From NCBI RefSeq assembly GCF_017115105.1, contig NZ_JABXKH010000095.1, positions 75,835 through 139,834 of the forward strand: DNA of 64,000 nt, written 5' to 3'. Positions 56,511-64,000 of the stretch are shown here, piece after piece. Under the pieces are notes generated by a model. That model saw only the letters and a list, made by a program, of their open reading frames with translations. It did not search any database and had not been told where the DNA came from. This DNA comes from Nostoc sp. NMS2 (GTDB lineage: Bacteria > Cyanobacteriota > Cyanobacteriia > Cyanobacteriales > Nostocaceae). The translations under genes and the position numbers were made by a program. How positions within the stretch are numbered: position 1 is the first letter of the stretch; every line of letters starts with the position of its first letter.

Positions 56511-57009
56511 CTATTTTAGCCTTGACACGCCACTACAAAATTATTTTGTTTATGTCCATGTTTTTTAAAACTCAGTACTGCTGAATAGTTAATATTTCAG
56601 ATGCCAGCAACAACTTATATACCAACAGTGGCAATATAATTGCCCTGTTTTTTTATGCTCAATAATGTAAACTTTTAGGATTCACTCCTTGACAGAAGCA
56701 ATTGAGGATAGAATGGTTAGTGTCGGGCATAAAAGTTTGATTTTGCCTGCTGGCTTTTGTGAGTAATCAAAAGCCAGTGCTAGTAGTTTGAAATAACCAA
56801 ACTTCTTTAATGCTCCACTGATTCGATGCATAAGTCCTAAATTTACGCTTGGACTGATACATCTATCCAAGGCATCACACAAGCATTTGAAAGGGTAATA
56901 ACTCAAGACAGTTATTGTCGGTTCAAATATTATGCGTATTTAATTGTAGAACGAGAACCACTGTAAATGCAAGGCAGCTTCATCAAGTTGAATTCACCAA
57001 TATTCTTAC
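56511..57009. promoter_or_regulatory. hetN upstream region
   Basis: A 499-bp AT-rich gap with no credible gene. It carries the hetN promoter. An inverted pair, AAAAGTTTGATTTTGCCTGC and its surroundings, is weak. I see no clear binding-site consensus. Confidence 0.4.
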
Positions 57010-57813
57010 ATGAACAAAAAACATCAAGGTCAGAGCAAAAAAACTGCTCTTATTACTGGGGCAGCCGGTGGAATTGGCTACGAATTAGCCTGTATTTTTG
57101 CTGCTCATGATTACAATCTAGTCTTAGTAGACAGAAACGGGCTAAAGTTAGTAGAAATTGCCGCTAAATTCCAAAAACAATTCGGAAATCTTGTCAAAAC
57201 TATTGTTAAGGATTTATCTATATCAACTGCTCCTGAAGAAATTTTCACGGAGTTGCAAAAAGCTGATATTAATGTTGATGTGCTGGTAAATAATGCTGGA
57301 TTTGGTATTTATGGATTATTTCACGAAACAGATTTAGCTACTGAACTGGAAATGTTACAGGTAAATTTGGTCTGTCTCACCCATTTAACTAAGCTATTCG
57401 TGAAGGGGATGGTAAAGCAAGGTGAAGGTAAAATCTTAAACGTCTCTTCGGCTGCGGCTTTTCAACCAGGGCCTTTGATGGCGGTTTATTTTGCTACTAA
57501 AGCTTATATCTTATCTTTTTCTGAAGCGATCGCTAATGAATTAGAAGGTACTGGTGTCACTGTGACAGTTCTTTGCCCAGGCTCAACAGAATCTGGCTTT
57601 CATGAAAGAACCGGAATGGCTGACTCGAAGTTGCTCAAGGGTAAGAGGATGATGGATGCACAAACTGTAGCCGAAATTGGTTTTCACGGCTTAATGAAGG
57701 GCAAAATCATTGTTATTCCTGGTTTTATGAATAAACTACTTGCAAAAAGCGTCAGATTTGTACCCAGAAGGCTGGTGACAAAAATTGTGAGAAATATGCA
57801 GGAGGATAAGTAA
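57010..57813 (+). CDS. hetN: Short-chain dehydrogenase HetN
   Basis: 267 residues from ATG 57010. A ketoacyl-reductase-type SDR: NAD(P) loop LITGAAGGIG (14-23), DVLVNNAG (90-97), catalytic Ser 146/147 in LNVSSAAA, Tyr 160 and Lys 164 in YFATK, and CPGSTES. In Anabaena PCC 7120 HetN maintains the heterocyst pattern and carries an RGSGR pentapeptide near residue 132; here the aligned place, residues 137-141, reads QGEGK, and RGSGR is absent elsewhere in the protein. Regulation by a HetN-derived peptide is therefore doubtful in this strain, while a role in glycolipid ketoreduction remains possible. The position between hglB and hetI is the Anabaena order. The Anabaena protein is about 20 residues longer. 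Confidence 0.88.
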   Translation: MNKKHQGQSKKTALITGAAGGIGYELACIFAAHDYNLVLVDRNGLKLVEIAAKFQKQFGNLVKTIVKDLSISTAPEEIFTELQKADINVDVLVNNAGFGIYGLFHETDLATELEMLQVNLVCLTHLTKLFVKGMVKQGEGKILNVSSAAAFQPGPLMAVYFATKAYILSFSEAIANELEGTGVTVTVLCPGSTESGFHERTGMADSKLLKGKRMMDAQTVAEIGFHGLMKGKIIVIPGFMNKLLAKSVRFVPRRLVTKIVRNMQEDK

Positions 57814-57866
57814 TTTGTCATTTGTCATTGGTCATTGGTCATTGGTCATTGGTCATTGGTCATTTT
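57813..57866. repeat. STRR, GTCATTG/GTCATTT heptamers
   Basis: About seven tandem heptamers right after the hetN stop, between the convergent hetN and hetI genes. Confidence 0.85.
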
Positions 57867-57919
57867 ACAATGTCTGCAAAATTTCTCTTGTTTCACCCAG
57901 GAGATGAGCTTAATCAACA

Positions 57920-58639
57920 TTAATATTGCCAGCATTTTAAGTTCCAGTCACAATTTGCTATGGCAACGGCAGCAACATAATTGTTAGCAGGGACTAGTTC
58001 AAAAAGACTCCAGTCTTCTAATATCTGTAACTTGGCTGGTTCTGTGGGAGTCAACGACACTTCAATTTGCTCTAACTGGGATAGTCCGTCTCCAGTTGCT
58101 TTTAAATAAGCTTCCTTACAAGTCCAGTAACGGAAAAATACTTCTTGCTGTTGGTTTAGAGATAGCGATCGCAACATATCATATTCTCTCGGCAAAAAGA
58201 ACCTTTTGGCAAGGGCTTCCAAATCAGACATCGGGCGGATATATTCTAGGTCTACACCAATTGGGTGAGTACAATTCACCGCACACAAACCCAACCCTTG
58301 GGAATGAGACAAGTTAAACGCCAGTCCACTATCAGCAAATGTATCTGCTAATACTGGTTTGCCACGCTGTTGATAATTAAACTGCACTTGTAAAGGCTGG
58401 ATACCTAAATAGCGACCTAATATTGTTCGCAGGATACCACGACCAGCAATGAAACGCTGTCGATGTTCCTGAAAATAGAACCGTTCAGCACGAGCCGTTT
58501 CGTCACTGGAAAGAGTCGCTGCTAAATTTTGCAGTTGTAGTTCTGGTTGGTCAAGTTCTATACGCCAGACATGAATCTCATCTGGTAACAAAGTTAAATC
58601 TGTCGGTGCAGCTAGCCAGTGATGATGAGTCGCGGTCAT
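57920..58639 (-). CDS. hetI: 4'-phosphopantetheinyl transferase HetI
   Basis: 239 residues, Sfp-type. Magnesium and CoA-binding motifs are visible: GRGILRTILGRYL (67-79), FNLSHS (108-113), IGVDLEYI (127-134) with the acidic pair, and WTCKEAYLK (172-180). It converts apo acyl carrier domains to holo form, here presumably the two of HglE and the one of HglB, and is likely the general enzyme of the cell. In the cytoplasm. It is convergent with hetN across an STRR, as in Anabaena. Upstream of its start lies the DnaA-box cluster. Confidence 0.95.
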   Translation of the reverse strand: MTATHHHWLAAPTDLTLLPDEIHVWRIELDQPELQLQNLAATLSSDETARAERFYFQEHRQRFIAGRGILRTILGRYLGIQPLQVQFNYQQRGKPVLADTFADSGLAFNLSHSQGLGLCAVNCTHPIGVDLEYIRPMSDLEALAKRFFLPREYDMLRSLSLNQQQEVFFRYWTCKEAYLKATGDGLSQLEQIEVSLTPTEPAKLQILEDWSLFELVPANNYVAAVAIANCDWNLKCWQY

Positions 58640-58714
58640 TGAGTCTGATTTGATTTGTTTGTAACCTTTACCGAAGTTTAGCTTTGCTAGTCTCTATTTT
58701 ATCCTGAAGATATA

Positions 58715-58945
58715 TTTTAAGTTTTCCACAACCAGCAGTGCGATCGCTAGCCTTAATGGTTGAATAATTAGTCGAGAATATTAAGTAACGTATAAAAATT
58801 GATTAAATCTAACTTAGATTGTGGAAGAATATTGCTTTTTGTGGATATATCTGTGAAAAACTTTATATTTAACTGGTAAAACTTAATTAAGTATAATTAC
58901 TTTGTGGAAAAATACCATAGTTTTTCCACAAGTTTTCCACAAGGT
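58715..58945. other. oriC: Candidate chromosome replication origin (DnaA-box cluster)
   Basis: Four perfect TTTTCCACA boxes lie at 58722-58730 (plus), 58903-58911 (minus), 58922-58930 (plus) and 58933-58941 (plus). Three one-mismatch boxes lie at 58820-58828, 58840-58848 and 58852-58860 on the minus strand. An AT-rich stretch (58780-58905) sits among them as a possible unwinding element. dnaN follows 3.7 kb downstream; in several cyanobacteria oriC is near dnaN and the TTTTCCACA box is the cyanobacterial form. Some heterocystous strains replicate without DnaA, so use of the site is not certain. Confidence 0.72.
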
Positions 58946-58967
58946 AAACTTGGCAACTTATATCTTG

Positions 58968-59098
58968 CACCAGGCGACTAGAAGTCGCGGCTACACAGAC
59001 AAAACCTGCCTCCGCAGGTTGAAAAGCCTTGATTTTGCCTTAGTCCGCGTAGGCGGACTTCGTTTGTATAGCCGCGATTTCTAATCGCTAGGGCTAGA
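58968..59098. repeat. Dispersed repeat (AGGCGACTAGAAGTCGCGG type)
   Basis: AGGCGACTAGAAGTCGCGGC, CCTGCCTCCGCAGG and CGCGTAGGCGGACTTCG form a chain of short hairpins, ending AGCCGCGATTTCTAATCGCT. Related copies are at 61426-61495 and near 63940-64000. Confidence 0.65.
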
Positions 59099-59217
59099 TG
59101 CAAGATGTGAGGCAAGGGGGACGGCGTTAGAATAAGGAAAACACGAAGCTTCGTTGTTGTCCTAATACCTCTGTGTTCTACCATTTCCACTTTAGTTTTT
59201 TAAGTCAGTGAGAAATT

Positions 59218-59458
59218 ATGAACGCTTACAAAAAATACATTATTATTACAGATCCAAAGCAAGTGATTTTATCTGATTTACCTTTTCAGGTAGGACAGCG
59301 AGTAGAAATCATTATCTTAGCAGAGGAGAATACCAGAGCAGAATATTAGTAAAAAACTGAGAGATTTATTTGATAAAACACAGTCGCTACCCAAAGTACA
59401 AGATATTACTGAAGCAGAAATAGCAGCAGAGATTGAAGCTTACCGACGCGGAGAATAA
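59218..59458 (+). pseudogene. Small antitoxin-type gene with a one-base frameshift
   Basis: ATG 59218 reads MNAYKKYIIITDPKQVILSD and LPFQVGQRVEIIILAEEN, then stops after 43 codons. Removing one T near 59345 lets it continue ISKKLRDLFDKTQSLPKVQD and ITEAEIAAEIEAYRRGE to TAA at 59456. The joined 79-residue protein looks like a cyanobacterial antitoxin (an AbrB-like or VapB-like N-terminal strand part plus a C-terminal toxin-binding helix). No toxin gene follows, so it is an orphan remnant. Confidence 0.6.
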
Positions 59459-59752
59459 AGTTAGAGCGTTATGCGGTTCCCAATCTGGTGAGGTACATTT
59501 TCAAAGCTACTAACCTTGGTAACAAAGATTTGGGTGTACCTCAGTTGCTTAGGAAACGCTATATCCGATTTCTCAGCAAAAATTTATGATCTATAGGCAG
59601 ACGATTTAAAATTGGTATATACCAGTTGATTAAATCATAAGTCTTCTGTATTATCGGTAAATCACTCATTCAAAATTTAGCCAAAAAATTTTATCGCGCA
59701 GAGCGCAAGACAAAGAAGAGAAGAAGGGAAAAGAAAAAATTGTAAAGGGCTA

Positions 59753-61366
59753 CTAAGTCCTGCCCCGAATCACCACAACCCGAAAACTCACGCAGTTGAA
59801 CCTGTAGTCACGCGTGTAAGCTAGGCGAAACGCAGAGCGGCAATCCCTGGGAGAGTCGTCCCACGAACCACTACGCAGCAGCCGCTTACCATCATCACTC
59901 ATCCAAGGGCTACCGTCTGCTGGCGATCCGTTATAATTTTTGTGCCAAGCATCATGACACCATTCAAATACATTACCATGCATATCAAATAAATCAAAGG
60001 CATTTGGTAGAAAAATTCCGACATCTGTTGTTTGCTCACGATATTCACCCTTTGACCCAGCACCGTAAATATAGTTACCGTTGTAATTCGCTAAGTCAGT
60101 CGTAATCGTCTCACCAAAATAAAATGGGGTAGTCGTTCCCGCACGACAGGCATATTCCCACTCTGCCTCACTAGGCAAGCGATAGGTTTTCCCAGTCTTG
60201 TTAGACAATCTGGCACAAAATTCAATTGCATCATCCCAAGAAACACAGTCAACAGGTCGATTAACGCCTTTGAAGTGCGAAGGGTCGGGATTTAAATCAA
60301 TATTTACCTTTTTTAGCCCAGCAACAACAGCCCATTGGCTTTGTGTAACTGGATATTTACCCATGAAAAAGGGTTGAATGGTAACAGTGTGCTGTGGACT
60401 TTCAGAATCGTATCGTTCTAGCTCATTGTCTGGGGAACCCATCAAGAATTTACCACCAGGAATTGGAACTATTTCCAGAACTACGCTATTGCCCAATTTT
60501 TCTGTAAAAAGCTCTGCTTTTTGTTCTTGCAGAAGTTGTTCTGCTTGCCGTTTTTGATGCTCTACTTCTTGTTCTTTCTCTAAGCGAACTACATCTCCAT
60601 CCTTAAGCACATAGTATTTTTGTAATTTCTTTAATTCATTTTTAGCTTTTTCATCTAATGGATATCCTTGTTTATCGACAAAATTTATTAAGAATAGCCT
60701 GTATTTGTCTATATTTTTCTTATATATGCCGTAAGGCTCTAATGCTTTCTCTCGGACTATACTGGCTTCTATATCTGTTAATTTTAACTTTTCTTGTAAA
60801 TCTTTCAATATTTCCGATTCCACAAGAGAAATCTCGCCATCAGACGCAAAATCTTCAGCGTGCTGACGATACTCAGCTATGGCGGCTTCCCTTTCCCTGC
60901 TTAACCGTTTTTGCTCACGCTCTTTAATTAGTTGTTCAGCAGCAAACTCAATTCCCTCAGCTATATTTGTGAATGCATCGTCTTGATCGTTCCAAGACTT
61001 AACAGGTAGAGCATTTTTGGGCAAAGCTTGTAGTTTAGCAAATGGTGCTGATTGCCAAGAAACTTTTCGCAGAATAATTGGAATGACGCAAGCCTCTTTA
61101 GCTTCGTGGCGTTCTATTGCTCTGGTAACTTCAACACCCCAGCAGTATTTAGAAGCGATAAAGTCTGAACTTACCAGCAATAGAATGATGTCGGCTGTGT
61201 CCAAATTTTCATTAATCTGCTGATCCCATTCTCTTCCAGGTGGTATTTTGCGATCGTGCCAAGTTGAAATTACACCTCGCCGTTCCAACATAGTGAGGTG
61301 GTTAACTAGCTCATTTTTTAGGGGTTCGTCGTTGTGAGAGTAGGAACAGAATACTTTGAGCGACAC
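59753..61366 (-). CDS. TIR domain fused to formylglycine-generating-enzyme-like domain; possible DGR target
   Basis: 537 residues. Residues 1-125: TIR domain (LKVFCSYSHNDEP, HDRKIPPGREWDQQI, SSDFIASKYCWGVEVTRA with Glu 79 at the NADase position). Residues about 150-280: coiled, charged linker. Residues about 290-537: FGE-sulfatase/C-type-lectin fold (IPGGKFLMGSP, MGKYPVTQSQWAVV, RLPSEAEWEYACRAGT, DMHGNVFEWCHDAW). The last 38 residues match variable regions of diversity-generating retroelement targets: after GSW, 13 codons at or near expected variable positions end in C or T, as if derived from AAC/AAT, and the block ends SFRVVV. No reverse transcriptase is in the window. TIR proteins often act in immunity or NAD signalling; that role is inferred. 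Confidence 0.82.
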   Translation of the reverse strand: MSLKVFCSYSHNDEPLKNELVNHLTMLERRGVISTWHDRKIPPGREWDQQINENLDTADIILLLVSSDFIASKYCWGVEVTRAIERHEAKEACVIPIILRKVSWQSAPFAKLQALPKNALPVKSWNDQDDAFTNIAEGIEFAAEQLIKEREQKRLSREREAAIAEYRQHAEDFASDGEISLVESEILKDLQEKLKLTDIEASIVREKALEPYGIYKKNIDKYRLFLINFVDKQGYPLDEKAKNELKKLQKYYVLKDGDVVRLEKEQEVEHQKRQAEQLLQEQKAELFTEKLGNSVVLEIVPIPGGKFLMGSPDNELERYDSESPQHTVTIQPFFMGKYPVTQSQWAVVAGLKKVNIDLNPDPSHFKGVNRPVDCVSWDDAIEFCARLSNKTGKTYRLPSEAEWEYACRAGTTTPFYFGETITTDLANYNGNYIYGAGSKGEYREQTTDVGIFLPNAFDLFDMHGNVFEWCHDAWHKNYNGSPADGSPWMSDDGKRLLRSGSWDDSPRDCRSAFRLAYTRDYRFNCVSFRVVVIRGRT

Positions 61367-61425
61367 CGACGATACCTCTTGCGTCTTTAGGAGTAGGATA
61401 AATTAGTCTGTTCATAAATTATAGT

Positions 61426-61625
61426 ACTACACCGGGCGACTGGAAGTCGCGGTTACACGAGACTTTACCCGCCTTCGCGGGTTAAAAATCTTGATTGTTT
61501 ATCAGTTACAGACCTAACCCCTAGCCCCTTCCCTGCAAGGGAAGGGGAGCAAGATTCAAAGCCTCTCTCCTTTTAGGAGAGAGGAATGGAAGTGAGGTCA
61601 AAGTCTATTGCTTCCATTCGAGAAC
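61426..61625. repeat. Composite dispersed repeats upstream of the TIR-FGE gene
   Basis: GGGCGACTGGAAGTCGCGGT and CCCGCCTTCGCGGG are followed by CTAACCCCTAGCCCCTTCCC, a 10-bp inverted arm pair (CCCCTTCCCT / AGGGAAGGGG) and CTCTCTCCTTTTAGGAGAGAG. These are multi-copy intergenic repeats of Nostoc type. They separate the TIR-FGE gene from the small conserved gene. Confidence 0.65.
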
Positions 61626-61652
61626 CGCTATATAAACCCTATTGGATTTTAG

Positions 61653-62096
61653 CTAACTGACGATCGCAGCCGATGCCCCATTCATAGATCCATTGACAGA
61701 AGAAAGCTTAACAGAATCGGTTGCTAAAGGATTGGTGACTTTGGAATTGTCTAATACAACACCTCGCTTCTTTTTGGTATTACCTCGTCTAGCACCACCC
61801 GCCATCTCATATTCCTGGCTGGTTTTACCGTAACGGCTGCCAACTCCTAGTAACATTTTTTCTGACATTGCTATTACAGCCTGTTCTGCGTTATTCACGT
61901 CATCGGTGAGTTTGTCAATGGTCGATAACGCAGTGTTGTAGGCAGCAAGCTTAGATCGTAGATCGTTAATTGTCATGGTGTAGGCTTGTATATTCACTCC
62001 TTCGCCAAAGTCAAGTTCTACGCTGATAGATTGTAAACTTTCAATCCGGCGATCGGCTCGTTCTAAAATGCTGGAATTTCTTTTACGACGTGCCAT
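61653..62096 (-). CDS. Conserved cyanobacterial protein of unknown function
   Basis: 147 residues, no signal or membrane segment. A basic start (MARRKRNSSILERADRRIES), a helical middle (LRSKLAAYNTALSTIDKLTD) and the motif SRYGKTSQEYEMAGGARRGN followed by KKKRG; the tail is Ser/Asn-rich. The EYEMAGG motif is one I have seen in small proteins of filamentous cyanobacteria, but no function is known. The helical part suggests a coiled-coil or phage-like structural role, which is only a guess. The start ATG at 62096 is followed by a normal codon pattern. Confidence 0.78.
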   Translation of the reverse strand: MARRKRNSSILERADRRIESLQSISVELDFGEGVNIQAYTMTINDLRSKLAAYNTALSTIDKLTDDVNNAEQAVIAMSEKMLLGVGSRYGKTSQEYEMAGGARRGNTKKKRGVVLDNSKVTNPLATDSVKLSSVNGSMNGASAAIVS

Positions 62097-62280
62097 AATG
62101 CATCTCTGCTACTAGGTTGATAGTACTGTTTTATACAAATATATGTTTGGTTGTCATGGGAAAATACTACAAATAAGTTGCGATCGCATCTCAAAAGCTT
62201 TAGTTAATTTTACTTAGACAAAATTTATTTCCAGGTAATAAATAGATTCATAAGTTCATTACAACAAATGCTGCAATGAT

Positions 62281-62486
62281 TTAAGCGTTTCTTATACATG
62301 GAAGAGCATTTGTTGCAAAGTATTAAGTGTTTGCTGCAACTACTTATACATTTGTAAGAAATGCTTAAGCGTTTCTTATACATGGAAGAGCATTTGTTGC
62401 AAAGTATTAAGTGTTTGCTGCAACTACTTATACATTTGTAAGAAATGCTTAAGCGTTTCTTATACATGGAAGAGCATTTGTTGCAA
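62281..62486. repeat. 84-bp tandem direct repeat, 2.4 copies, upstream of dnaN
   Basis: Two identical 84-bp units (62281-62364, 62365-62448) and a partial third (62449-62486). Each begins TTAAGCGTTTCTTATACATG. The junction forms an inverted repeat, TGTAAGAAATGC against GCGTTTCTTATACA. Because 84 is divisible by three the minus strand reads a Cys-rich 28-residue repeat, but nothing else supports a protein. It lies 171 bp before dnaN. Confidence 0.85.
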
Positions 62487-62656
62487 ACGTTTAAATTTTT
62501 ACAATCTGAAGCGTAAGAGCGTAAAAGATTTTAATATTTATCGGCGCGATCGCAACCAACCGTTTAAACGAGTTTTTTACCCTTAAGCAAATTTGTCAGC
62601 GATCGCCTATAAACAATAAGGATGTTACCATATCCTTCACCAGCCGAATCTCACTT

Positions 62657-63820
62657 ATGAAATTAGTTTGCTCCCAAAGCGATCTTAGTACAAACCTCTC
62701 ACTCGTTAGTCGTGCAGTACCTTCACGACCGACTCATCCAGTACTTGCTAATGTGCTGTTACAAGCGGATGCTGAAACTAACCAGGTAAGCTTAACAGCC
62801 TTCGATCTCAGTTTGGGAATTCGCACCAGCTTTAACGCAGAGGTATGGCAAGGAGGTGCGATCGCACTTCCTGCTAAGTTACTTGTAGATATCACCTCTC
62901 GTCTTCCAGAAGGAGAAATCACTCTAGACGATGAATCAGCCCTCACAGGTGCAACATCCAGTGGAGAAGGTTTAATAGTTACACTCACACCCAAGAGTGG
63001 ACATTATCAAGTCCGAGCAATGGGGCCTGAAGAATTTCCTGAACTACCTGTAATTGAAAATACAGAAGTAATCCATCTCACCACCGCCGCATTAGTTGAG
63101 GGATTACGGGGTTCATTATTTGCTACCAGTGGTGATGAAACTAAACAAGTACTCACTGGAGTGCATTTAACAGTTAAACAAGATACCCTAGAATTTGCAG
63201 CTACCGACGGACATCGCCTCGCAGTAGTAGAAACTAGCAACGAACGTCCGCTAGGTGGAACTAGTCAACTAGAGGTGACAGTACCAGCGAGAGCATTACG
63301 CGAACTCCAACGGATGCTAGCTCATAGCGCCTCATCAGATGAACCTGTAGCTTTATATTTTGATCAAGGTCAAGTTGTGTTTGCATGGCAAAATCAACGC
63401 TTGACTAGTCGTACATTAGAAGGGCAATATCCCGCTTATCGACAATTAATTCCGCGTCAATTTGAGCGACAAGTGACAATTGAACGGCGGCAATTTGTCA
63501 GCACTTTGGAACGGATTGCTGTGCTAGCAGATCAAAAAAATAATATTGTCAAGGTGAGTATTGATAGCGAAGCTCAAGAAATTACCTTATCTTGTGAAGC
63601 TCAAGATGTGGGTAGTGGTAGAGAGTCAATGCCGGCGCAGATATCTGGAGAAAACATTGAAATTGCTTTTAATATTAAATATTTGATGGAAGGCTTGAAA
63701 GAGTTACCCTCTTCCGAAATTCAAATGCATCTAAATCAAAGCCTGACTCCAGTTATTTTTACACCATTGGGTGGTTTGAAAATGACCTATTTAGCTATGC
63801 CTGTGCAACTGAGAAGTTGA
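62657..63820 (+). CDS. dnaN: DNA polymerase III beta subunit (sliding clamp)
   Basis: 387 residues. Three clamp domains in tandem: residues 1-120 (MKLVCSQSDLSTNLSLVSRA, PTHPVLANVLLQA), about 130-250 (ATDGHRLAVVETSN), and about 255-387, ending with PVIFTPLGGLKMTYLAMPVQ. It encircles DNA as a dimer and tethers the polymerase. The start is preceded by a long non-coding stretch containing HIP1 sites and the 84-bp repeat. The nearby DnaA-box cluster and this gene together suggest the origin region. No dnaA is in the window. Confidence 0.97.
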   Translation: MKLVCSQSDLSTNLSLVSRAVPSRPTHPVLANVLLQADAETNQVSLTAFDLSLGIRTSFNAEVWQGGAIALPAKLLVDITSRLPEGEITLDDESALTGATSSGEGLIVTLTPKSGHYQVRAMGPEEFPELPVIENTEVIHLTTAALVEGLRGSLFATSGDETKQVLTGVHLTVKQDTLEFAATDGHRLAVVETSNERPLGGTSQLEVTVPARALRELQRMLAHSASSDEPVALYFDQGQVVFAWQNQRLTSRTLEGQYPAYRQLIPRQFERQVTIERRQFVSTLERIAVLADQKNNIVKVSIDSEAQEITLSCEAQDVGSGRESMPAQISGENIEIAFNIKYLMEGLKELPSSEIQMHLNQSLTPVIFTPLGGLKMTYLAMPVQLRS

Positions 63821-63823
63821 AGA

Positions 63824-64000
63824 AGAGGCAGGAGAGCAGGGGGCAGGGGGGCAGGGGAGAAGACCAGATTAAAACCTCTTTATTTAGATGTTGCTTAGGA
63901 AACTTCATATCACACCCTAAAACTTGTTGATTACGCAAGGCTACACGGGAGCATCCCGTTTTGGCGGATCGCCCTCAGACTAGAAGTCTGGGGCTATACA
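63824..64000. repeat. Purine-rich repeat and dispersed repeat at window end
   Basis: GGGGGCAGGGGGGCAGGGG directly after dnaN, then ACGGGAGCATCCCGTTTTGG and CAGACTAGAAGTCTGGGGCT, copies of dispersed repeats. No gene seen. Confidence 0.6.

Noticed and set aside
56682..56906. 74-residue minus-strand frame upstream of hetN
   Set aside because: No ribosome-binding site, no recognisable family, and AT-rich promoter-like sequence.
58902..59190. Short frames on both strands
   Set aside because: They come from the DnaA-box region and hairpin repeats; no start signals or families.
62225..62467. 80-residue Cys-rich minus-strand reading frame
   Set aside because: It is a by-product of the 84-bp tandem repeat; no ribosome-binding site or known family supports it.
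62281..62486. Possible CRISPR array
   Set aside because: The unit is an 84-bp direct repeat with no variable spacers and no cas genes nearby.
1..64000. tRNA or rRNA genes
   Set aside because: I recognised no cloverleaf or T-loop consensus and no rRNA sequence while reading; a tRNA scan would settle it.

Overview
The window comes from a filamentous, heterocyst-forming cyanobacterium of the Nostoc/Anabaena type that also makes motile hormogonia. The reasons are a hormogonium polysaccharide (hps) operon, a heterocyst glycolipid (hgl) polyketide island with hetN and hetI, frequent GCGATCGC (HIP1) octamers, many heptanucleotide tandem repeats (STRRs) and many small inverted-repeat elements. I recognise no tRNA, rRNA, CRISPR array or intact insertion sequence.

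Layout. 1-9480 (minus): hpsA-hpsB-hpsC-hpsD-hpsE-hpsF. HpsA is a large membrane-anchored protein, HpsB-D are pseudopilins, and HpsE and HpsF are family 2 glycosyltransferases; hpsF is cut by the left edge. 10679-31168: mostly core genes, namely cobalamin methionine synthase, an uncharacterised protein paired with a DUF488 protein, an ABC exporter with a probable frameshift at its start, a toxin-antitoxin remnant, an aldo/keto reductase with iron-sulfur motifs, DUF151, riboflavin synthase, an M23 peptidase, biotin ligase, PgeF, an aspartic protease, a GT87-like membrane protein, CsaB, DUF2499, DUF3593 and hisA. A GT4 glycosyltransferase (probable HglT) closes this part. 31577-38451 (minus): two further glycosyltransferases, a DUF2141 secreted protein, an NAD-dependent epimerase, and the HgdC/HgdB (DevC/DevB-type) exporter components without an ATPase. 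40651-56252 (plus): five polyketide synthase genes, then hetN (plus) and hetI (minus). 58640-64000: a cluster of DnaA boxes that looks like the chromosome origin, a frameshifted antitoxin, a TIR-formylglycine-generating-enzyme-like protein whose C-terminus looks like a diversity-generating-retroelement variable region, a conserved small protein, an 84-bp tandem repeat and dnaN.

How the genes work together. The hgl proteins form an iterative synthase organised like bacterial PUFA synthases: KS-AT-ACP-ACP plus half a KR (HglE), KR-DH (HglD), KS-CLF-AT (HglC), PfaD-type enoyl reductase (HglA) and ACP-thioester reductase (HglB). HetI would load the carrier domains with phosphopantetheine. The product is expected to be a long-chain polyhydroxy alcohol. 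The minus-strand glycosyltransferases, HglT in particular, would add sugar, and HgdB/HgdC would help export or arrange the glycolipid layer around the heterocyst.

Most notable: HetN lacks the RGSGR pentapeptide of the Anabaena protein; the ketoreductase is split between two genes; a histidine-centred helical motif recurs in HglE and at the HglC tail; related mobile repeats sit before hglE and in the three gaps from hglE to hglA; there is a probable oriC; and the TIR-FGE gene may be a hypervariable target. hgl and hps symbols are assigned from remembered gene order and domains, not from a database search.
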